Origin: Cryptomeria japonica
Taxonomy: Eukaryota > Streptophyta > Pinopsida > Cupressales > Cupressaceae
Assembly: GCF_030272615.1 (NCBI RefSeq)
Contig: NC_081408.1
Span: 766,913,330 to 766,977,329 of the forward strand
Length of the DNA: 64,000 bases
Direction: 5' to 3'
Made by a program: the position numbers and the translations under genes. Below the pieces are notes generated by a model. That model did not search any database and was not told where the DNA came from. It worked only from the letters and a program-made list of their open reading frames with translations. Shown here one piece after another: positions 56,548 through 64,000 of this stretch (the stretch's first letter is position 1; each line of letters opens with the position of its first letter).

Positions 56548-58093
56548 ATCTATTCATTAGTAAATAGCTTCATGGATGTTGATCTCAACTTATTTTTCAT
56601 AAATGAAATTGGTATTTAGTTTGTTGTGTGTTCTATTATTTATGTGATCACACATGAATTATGGACCATTTATCAAAAAATGTTTAGATTCTGATATCTT
56701 TTTCATATTGATTTTCTAGCATTCTCAGTGGATATAGACAGTTGATAGTTGTGGTCTTTTGGGTTTTGTTAATGGTTGTTTTCAAAGCAAATAATTTTTT
56801 ATGTTCTTTCCTTGCAAGTTTATTTGACTTTTCTTTTTGATGCCTAGCAAAATGCTAGGGTGGTTTATGGTAACCTTAGTAAATGCGGTATTGTGTCCTT
56901 ACAATATTTAGTTGGTTGTTCTCTTCCTATCCTCTTGGATGATAGGGTATTTCCTTATGTCACATTCAATGAAATAATTGAAGTTACATAAACACCATGC
57001 TGGGAAACATTTGGGTTTTATATGTTGACCATTTTTATTCTTGTTATCGTCATTAAGAAGTAAATATGTGCTCAAGGGTTAACCCTATGCAAACCTCCAA
57101 TACACATGCATATTGAGGGCATCATAACTGATTCATTTTATTCTTTTTCGATTAGATAATTAAGTTGGATTAATGTTAGTAAATTTATATAATATATAAG
57201 ACTATTTTGGATTGGTTGTGCAAATATTTTTCATCAACATTTCAGGTCACACCTCTGATCAATCAGCAGAATGAAATAAAGATCATAAAAAAAAAAACAC
57301 ACACACATAATTCAACTTTTACACATATTTCGAAATGTATTCAATGTAGTGACCGTATTTCATTGATACACATATAAGATAACACAAACATTTTATGATA
57401 GATGGTAATGTTGTTGGAATTAATTTCTTCCTTATGAACAAAATCTAATTTGGAAATCAGACAAGATAAGATTACCAGTATGTTTAGCTAATTATGTTGG
57501 AGACCGACCATGTTCATCGACTTGGTGCACTGGCTCACACAACTGCCTCTTTACCACCAAATCAGATTGCAATCTAGCAATCATTGCAGATGTTCCTTAT
57601 TTCTGCTAGAAGATAATGATATAAGATTATCTGATATTTAAGTATAGTTAAATTTATTATTATATTATACTTTTATATTATTATATTATTTAATATTTTA
57701 AATTTAATAATTTGCTAATTAGTTTATTTTTCATGTATTCAAATATTAATTGATTATTAAATTTAATTATATTTATGAAATTTCTATAGTTCAAAAAATT
57801 GTATTATATTATGTTGTAATATACTATATGGAAGATGTAAATTTAAAAAAAGATATATACATGGCTATTAAATTCATAGGAAAAGATTACATTGGAAAAT
57901 TTCAGACGTTTAGAAAAAAAAAGACTAAAACTTTGTTATTGTGTATACCCAAGTTCCCAAAGACATGTATATTTACAAAGAGTGGAGCTACTTTTCCACA
58001 TAGACACTACATCCAAACTAAACTCACACTAAAGACACTATACATATTTAGTGTACATATTAACTTAGAAGTTTTTTCCACTTCTCAGAAGAA
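56548..58093. other. Unassigned stretch, AT-rich in its right half
   Basis: No supportable gene. A short CA run lies near 57,297-57,309. From about 57,640 to 57,790 the sequence is almost pure A and T. A 115-codon plus-strand frame (57750-58097) has no domain and lies partly in the AT-rich part, so it is probably chance. Confidence 0.5.
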
Positions 58094-58382
58094 CTAATCA
58101 AGCGGTTTAACTTTGAAGTTTAAATAATTCACCATTTCTAGAATTTCACAAACTTTCTCTATGTCATGATCATCAATTGTCGAAATGTCAAGTGCAATAT
58201 TCTCCAGATCATCGAGAATGCCATGGACATGACATTTGATAGACTGAAATTCTCTATCCATGAATGATTGGATGAATATATTTGATCCAGTAGACTCACT
58301 GGGGCTAGGAGGTTTGATATATTTCTCAAATTTTGTTTTCTCGTTGCAAAAATGTTCCTCATAGAAATGTACATCCATTTTC
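58094..58382 (-). pseudogene. Possible terminal exon of an unrecognised gene
   Basis: On the minus strand a 94-codon frame begins MDVHFYEEHFCNEKTKFEKY and ends EILEMVNYLNFKVKPLD with a normal stop. Just upstream is a long T/A tract ending TTTTTTTATAG, a good 3' splice site. The composition (Asp/Glu, Ile, His) looks protein-like. No domain was recognised, and no matching upstream exon was found in 58,383-58,990. It may be a fragment of a host gene or a chance frame. Confidence 0.35.
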
Positions 58383-58994
58383 TATAAAAAAAATATATTA
58401 AATAAGAAATAAAATATTTAAAATTTAAATGTGTATGGGTTTCAATGAAAAAATACTGAACAAATGACAACAATATAGCAATTCAAAAGCTACCGATATA
58501 TCATCACTTCTTAAAAAAACAAAAAAACTATTGGGGACTTCGAAGGAGGGAATATCATACACCATATTGGGTTTTCACTATTAACAAAATCAATATTAAC
58601 AAATACAACGCAAAAAAAACTTATGACCTATGTGGACCTTTTACATGAGTTGTCTTATCTATTCAAAAAGTTCGAGCAAGTAGTTGGAGAATGTAGCAAA
58701 AGAAGCTGAGTCTTTGAAGTTTTGTCTAGATAATTTTGTTAAGTTAGTATTTAGATCATGAACCAATTGGATATGGCTTATATTCTAATGACTTGAACTT
58801 GAATGAGAGTGAATGTGACCTTCAATTTTCAAGGATGAAGTCTAGTGGTTTGACCCACTTATAATTATAAAGAAATATACACTTTATAAGGGTAATATTA
58901 TTCATGGTATTGCAATATTTATTTTCCTGTAGGATTCATAATCTATTCTCCGTGTCATATATAAACCATACTCTGTATGCTTTTAAGTGGATTT
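58383..58994. other. Unassigned non-coding stretch
   Basis: No gene or repeat was recognised between the possible exon and the inverted Copia-B LTR. Confidence 0.5.
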
Positions 58995-59501
58995 TGAAGG
59001 AAGATGTAGAGGATATGAGAAGAAAAAAAAAAATAGAGCATCAAAAGGAAATAGTGCAGTGAAATTTAAACACAGAATTTGCCCAAATTTATTTTCTATT
59101 TATATTCATATACCAGTGCTTACAAAAGATACATCAAATATAAAGTTATAGAGTTGTTGCTCTCAAGTTTGTTCTCATTCTCTCAAAAAACTAACTTCAA
59201 AATGACCACCAAACTTCTATTAAAAAAAAACATTTGTAGAAGTTATGTATGACCCAGCTAAGGAGGAAAAATTAAATGCATTTAATTTTTGCTAGCTGGG
59301 AAATCTTGTCTAAGAAGATATAGATTTGCATTTTTACCAAAATTTGTCATCTCATGTAACTTTCAAAATATTGATTAAATGATATTAGCTGGAGAATGAA
59401 ATCTCACACATGTGAGAATATTTGCAAGATTTGTTGGGGGCCTAAAATGAAGATCTACAATGGTAGAAATAAATGAGGCAGATGGGATTAGTTTTCTAAC
59501 A
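58995..59501 (-). repeat. Copia-B 3' LTR (507 bp), inverted
   Basis: It starts TGTTAGAAAAC and ends CTTCCTTCA on the minus strand. The purine tract TTAAGGGGGAG (59502-59512) precedes it. Confidence 0.82.
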
Positions 59502-59508
59502 CTCCCCC

Positions 59509-60959
59509 TTAATCAGAACTGTTGTCATCCATGATTCCCAAGCCGTCTCTTTGATGAAAAAAACTATCTCTTGCCAATGGCTTTGTAAAAATATCAGCAT
59601 ACTGTTCTTCAGACTTGCAATGCTCCAAAATAACTTCACCATCATTGATTAGTTCCCTTATAAAATGATACTTTGTATCAATATGTTTGCTTCTTTTATG
59701 GAAAACTATGTTCTTGGATAGTACAATTGCTGAATTGTTATCACAAATTATTTTAGTTGCCCCTTCTTGTTCATGTCTTAAATCTTTTAATATCCTTCTC
59801 ATCCATATGGCTTGGCATGCTACCCCTGTTGCCACTATATACTCACATTCAGCTATAGAAAGTGAAACAATTGGTTGTTTCTTGGAAGCCCAAGAAATGA
59901 CTCCCAAATCCAAATGAAATGCATAGCCTGATGTGCTTTTTCTATCATCTAAACTGCTTTCCCAATCATTTCTCGTGTAGCTAGCTAACTTCAAATTATT
60001 TTTTGCACCATACAAAATTCCATATGCCTTTGTTCCATTAACATATCTCATTATTTTTTTGGCTTCCAACCAGTGTGTCTACTTTGGGGTCTCCATAAAC
60101 CTTGAAATTAAACTCACTGCATACATTATATCAGGTCTTGTTGTAGTTAAATACATTAAACTTCCGACCATACTTTTGTAAAGGTTTGGCTTGACATTGT
60201 TGCTGCAATCATCCTTACTCAATTTAATACCTGTGGTTGTTAGTGTTGGAGCAGACTTTCTATTTTGCATTTTAAACCTCTTGAAGATCTGATCTACATA
60301 CTTTTATTGACAAATAAAAATACCATTCTTCTTTTGATGCACTTCTATTCCTAAGAAGTATCTTAACAACCCTAGATCAGTCATCTCAAATTCACTTTTC
60401 ATTATTTCTTTGAAATCAACAATGAGAATATCATCCTTCCCTATGAATATTAAGTCATCTACATACAAAACAACAATTAAGATCTTACCATCACCTTCAT
60501 TGATGTAGAGATTAGGCTCACCATCACTTTTGTTCAAGTTATTGCTCAAGAAGTATGTGTCAATTCTACTTTACCATGCTCATGGTGCTAGCTTCAAACC
60601 ATAAAGTGCCTTTTTCAGCTAATACACTTTGTCTTCTTGTCCTTGAAGCTCATATTCGGGTGGTTGTTCTATATTCACCTCCTATTTTAATACTCCATTT
60701 ATAAATGCTGACTTTATGTCCATTTCATATACCTTCCGTTTGTGTTGAGTTGCTATTGCCAAGACTACCCTTATTATTTCCATCCTTGCAATGAGAGCAT
60801 AAGTTTCATCATAGTCTCTACTTGGTTGTTGTTTGTATCCCTTGACAACCTATGTTGCTTTATGCCTTTTAATCCTTCCTTCTACATTGCATTTTGTCTT
60901 ATACGTCCAATTTACACCTATAACTTCTTTTCCTTTTGGAAGACTCACTAACTCCTTAG
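59509..60959 (-). pseudogene. Copia-B reverse transcriptase and RNase H remnant
   Basis: A single frame runs from 60959 to the stop at 59509. It reads LPKGKEVIGVNWTYKTKCN, YEMDIKSAFINGVL, then LYVDDLIFIGKDD (intact YVDD, about 60,470), YFLGIEVHQKKNGIFICQ, LMYLTTTRPDIMYAVSLISR, then RNase H with DRKSTSGYAFHL, CEYIVATGVACQAIWM, CDNNSAIVLSKNIVFH and HIDTKYHFIREL. About seven internal stops (TAG, TAA, TGA) and no frameshift. In RNase H the first catalytic Asp seems changed (YTRNDWESS where DSDW is usual). The final 186 codons (60069-59509) are fully open. Confidence 0.9.
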
Positions 60960-60966
60960 GTTAAAA

Positions 60967-62520
60967 ATGGGGAATAATAGTGAAAACATTGATCAACCAC
61001 AACCGCAACAACCAAGCCCTCCTGCACAAAACCATCCTTTGCCAAACCCCCCCTCAATTCAGGATTTAATTGAACAAAATTTGAACCAATTGAGGGGGAT
61101 TGCAAATATCTATCGTAGGATCCCTCACTAGAACCCAATGTTTGATCTCGTCACATCCATCATAAAGAGTATATAAACCGTCACTGATGAGCACAGTGCT
61201 GCTCTTTTGTGGTGAGATTCTATGAGGGAGCAATATGCAGATGGCTTGTCCTATAAGGAGATCAAGAATCTCAAGATATCCAAAGCCGATATCGCCGCAT
61301 TGTTTGTGAATTCCCGCACTGGTCAACTAGTAGACCCCAAAAAAACAAAACTTTGTATCAAATGGTGCACAAATGATGATATTGTGAAAAACTTTTGGGA
61401 TCATTGGTGGATGGTTTTCGATAAACCACCCAACAAAAATATTGATGTCCCCTTCTACTTCATCAAAAAATTGTATGCTAAGTTTCTTTTACGAAAATAT
61501 CTGAACTACTTTGACATCCAACCTTTCCAGGGTGTGGGTTTAGGTATGCCCCAAAATAGATCTAGGGAAGTCAGAGTACTCTAGGGACCATATTTCCCCC
61601 CTCCTCTTATTGATCCCCCACATCCAATGCAGCATCCAGATATCATCTGTGAGGCGACATCAGAGACTATATTGGTTATTCACTCTTTGAGTAGCTTTTT
61701 GGTTTTGTCAGGTTGGGGTAGTAGTTCTGCCTTCTTTTGATGGTAGTAGTGCATCTAGTGGCGTTGACACTTCCTCCTCGGCTCCACACATTTGTGTGCC
61801 CCATAGTTGTGTCATGTGTGGGCACCTATGCTTGGGTCCAATTGGACAGCCTGTTGATCCTCCTGCGCACACTGAAGACTATGAGGTGCATGAGATGCAC
61901 GATGCACCAGATGTTATGATAGGGATTGGAGGATACCCTGGAGAGTCCTTGCATGCTAGAGGCAAGGGGGAACCTTCATCATATGTTGATCATGTAGTGG
62001 TAGGATTTATATTTTCATAGTTCATTCTATATTTTAAATGAACATTTATAATCTAGATAATATTAAGTACTAATTTTTATTTACATAGTCTATTTAATAG
62101 TTGATGACAGAGGAGGAGTTGACATAGATCTAGGTGGGCACCTTGACAGTCATTTCATTTGGCCTTGATAGCTTTACGATACATATATTATTGCACCTAG
62201 TCATTTTTATTTTATTGTACATGCATGCTCATCATTTATATTGGTATTAATTAAATTATGTAGTAACTTGCATGTATATCTTATTTTACTCTTGTAGGGC
62301 ATAAGTAGCATGAGTGTGGGGCTGTGTGATTCAGGATCTGGTAGTGTAGCTGGAGACAAGGGAAAGGTAATTGAATGCAAATATGATTGAATGAATAGTT
62401 TAAATAACTTACAATGATTATACATGTCTAGACATAGATTGATAGTTTCACATACTTGTTGTGTATATGTACAGAAAATTCTTGGCTTCACATCCTTGTT
62501 GACTACACCCATTATACCTA

Positions 62521-62551
<31 letters not shown>

Positions 62552-62600
62552 CCACTTTTCTCCTTCCCTAGATAAAAACAAACGTGCCAAAACAATTTGA
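60967..62600 (+). pseudogene. Unrecognised multi-exon pseudogene
   Basis: The frame from ATG 60967 is Gln/Pro-rich at first (DQPQPQQPSPPAQNHPLPNP), then has IKNLKISKADIAALFVNSRT and FWDHWWMVFDKPPNKNIDVP with three stops, ending about 61,584. A second frame at about 61,700-62,000 is Ser-rich, then HICVPHSCVMCGHLCLGP with clustered Cys/His. Splice signals are good: donor GTAGG at 62000, acceptor CTCTTGTAG before 62298, a 69-base exon in frame (62298-62366), donor GTAATT at 62367, acceptor GTACAG before 62475, and a last exon (62475-62600) with poly-Glu and a KNKRAKTI end. I cannot name the family. It could be a host gene copy or a repetitive plant family. Confidence 0.5.
62521..62551. repeat. 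(GAA)n microsatellite
   Basis: About ten GAA/AAG triplets, encoding the poly-Glu run in the last putative exon of the pseudogene. Confidence 0.85.
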
Positions 62601-62639
62601 ACTTATCCTCATACAATGGTCACAGTGCCTCCATCATTA

Positions 62640-62934
62640 TCACTTATTCGATAATAAACCATCAAACTTGATTGGTTAGGGTTTAATAGCTGATAGGGTT
62701 TACCGGTTACATTGGATGGAAAGGTTTAACCCTTTACACTAGTTTACTGGTTCAACTCACAAACTTATACATACCGGTTTTCAGCATATTCCACCAAGCC
62801 CTTCTTACTAGTTACTAGCAAGTATCAAAAACAACATTATCAACAATAACATGAATACCATTACCAATTCAATTGACGTCAATGACAACATATAATTAAT
62901 GTAATCTATAGGCAAAATGCCAACAATGCCAACA
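62640..62934 (-). repeat. LTR fragment similar to Copia-C
   Basis: The right end, with GACGTCAATGACAACATATA and AATGCCAACA, parallels the upper ends of the Copia-C LTRs (GACATCAATGACAACATACA, AATGCCAACA). It ends in CCAACA directly before a purine tract (minus strand). The left limit is not visible. Confidence 0.6.
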
Positions 62935-63060
62935 ATATCCCCCTTTGGCATTGACGGCAATACTTAGATACCAATGCGTTTGATTGCTGCTGAGATTGGT
63001 GAATAGGAATCGTAGTTTACATTACCAAGTATTCACCTTGCTACTCATTGGAACCCTAAA
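62935..63060 (-). other. Polypurine tract and short internal remnant of the Copia-C-like fragment
   Basis: On the minus strand GCCAAAGGGGGATAT precedes the LTR start TGTTGG. Beyond it the sequence follows the Copia-C 3' region for only a short way. Confidence 0.55.
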
Positions 63061-63719
63061 TTTTGGCAAAATTTAGGGTCTCCCAAATGAGATAATTTAG
63101 TGAACACCCCAAAAAATGCACCCATGAATCCTGATCCTGATGGGCAATTTGACCTTGTAATTATGTTTACCACCCATAAATAAGCATGGTCATCCATATT
63201 GAGCTTCCCATAATCAAATTTAATACCTCTCTCAAACAAAAATATTTATGGTTCACACCAACTGGAGTCGCACAACCAATCCAAGTAGCCATTTTCAAGG
63301 ATTAATATCTTTCATGAGTCTTCATACTAGTTTGTTTGTTCCAATCAATTCCCCTATAAGTAAAGTGTTCCTATACCAATTTGTAGATCCTCACTACCTA
63401 ATTTTTTATTTTTCCTACACCCATACCATTTGCAATTTATTTCATTTCTTCATTAAAAACTATTACAAGTGGCCCTTTGTTTTAGTTCATATTCTTCAAC
63501 CTGGCGATCTCAATATTGAACTAGTTGTTCCCTATGATTCTCCACACCATTATGAACCCCTGTGCAAGTTTTTTCCATTTGATATTTTTTCTAAGCTTCA
63601 AACAAATGCACTTGAAAGGTGTAATACCAAACTCTATGACCTTTGCCAGCTCCTTCCTCCCTGCGACATAAAACCTTTATCCCACATTGGTAGTGGGGAG
63701 GAAATTTTTAATATTTAAA
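63061..63719. other. Unassigned; one 156-codon frame of doubtful coding value
   Basis: A plus-strand frame (63248-63718) begins MVHTNWSRTTNPSSHFQGLI and ends IKPLSHIGSGEEIFNI. It is rich in Phe, His and Pro, with no domain that I recognise. There is no neighbour or splice evidence to support it. Confidence 0.25.
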
Positions 63720-64000
63720 TACAAAGCCACATATATCTTTAGTGTCTAAATCTTAAAGGCTTTTGACAAGAGGCTGCATGACGACTCAATGGACCCCACG
63801 CGCGTGCATGCATCTTGAGGAAATGAAAGTTTTACGAAAGAATGGCGAGGATGAGGGCTAAAGGTCGAGCAGGTTGGGAAGATCAGACAATGATCACATA
63901 TGATCCAATGGTGGTCGCTATACCGCAATGAGAAACAGCTCGCCAGATACTATCACGGAACAACGACAAAGCACGTGCAGAAAAGGGTGATTAACGGGTG
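63720..64000. other. Right edge: more balanced composition, no gene seen
   Basis: The last 280 bases are richer in G and C than most of the window. They contain CCACGCGCGTGCATGCATC near 63,797 and a CACGTG palindrome at 63972-63977. These could be promoter-type elements of a gene beyond the window, but nothing confirms that. Confidence 0.3.

Larger units (their letters stand above)
58995..60959 (-). mobile_element. Copia-B 3' half, inverted: reverse transcriptase, RNase H, LTR
   Basis: On the minus strand the order is reverse transcriptase, RNase H, polypurine tract, LTR. The LTR matches the 5' LTR at 44603-45232. The segment begins abruptly within the reverse transcriptase N-terminus at 60959. 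Together with the plus-strand part ending at about 56,540 this suggests one Copia-B copy broken by an inversion with loss of roughly 0.75 kb. Two separate truncated copies are the alternative. The base preceding each outer LTR end gives AAAAC and AAATC, 4 of 5 identical after inversion, weak support for one insertion. Confidence 0.82.

Noticed and set aside
63746-63928. Minus-strand 60-codon frame at the right edge
   Set aside because: Short, no domain, no splice or promoter evidence on that strand.

Overview
This is plant nuclear DNA made almost entirely of nested transposable elements. The support is direct: long terminal repeat (LTR) elements of the Copia and Gypsy types with plant-type primer sites (complementary to initiator-Met tRNA), an L1-type LINE with an RNase H domain, a Helitron with Rep and PIF1-like helicase remains, and a plant mobile domain (PMD) fragment. 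I see no intact host gene, no tRNA or rRNA and no CRISPR. The density and age of the insertions suit a seed plant with a very large genome. A conifer is possible, but that is only an impression.

Layout. 1-4900: decayed LINE (reverse transcriptase, zinc-binding region, RNase H), followed by an unexplained extra reading frame and a LINE-like 3' tail. 4905-8560: 3' part of Copia-D, interrupted by a 1,520-bp solo LTR. 8560-12590: non-coding, with an AT-rich repeat array at its right end. 12591-20071: complete but decayed Copia-C on the minus strand, flanked by TATTG duplications. 20400-20824 and 32591-37240: one Helitron, split by Gypsy-E at 20825-32585 (minus strand, AAAAC duplications). Gypsy-E keeps gag-protease and the last part of integrase, has lost reverse transcriptase, and carries a PMD fragment in antisense.

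37240-39980: Helitron tail, AT-rich DNA, a telomere-like stretch and a strong foldback. 39982-41940: a small LTR element with about 250-bp LTRs enclosing an unrecognised coding sequence. 41941-44602: mostly non-coding. 44603-56547: Copia-B, with the young Copia-A (45554-54564) inserted in its gag. 58995-60959: the reverse transcriptase-RNase H-LTR half of the same Copia-B family, inverted. 60967-62600: an unrecognised multi-exon pseudogene. 62640-62950: a Copia-C-like LTR fragment. The rest is unassigned.

Copia-A is the only element close to functional: its 1,473-codon pol frame is open and its LTRs are nearly identical, but two TAG codons interrupt gag. Order of events from nesting: Copia-D before its solo LTR; Helitron before Gypsy-E; AT-rich array before Copia-C; Copia-B before Copia-A. 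All readings were made by eye, without database searches.
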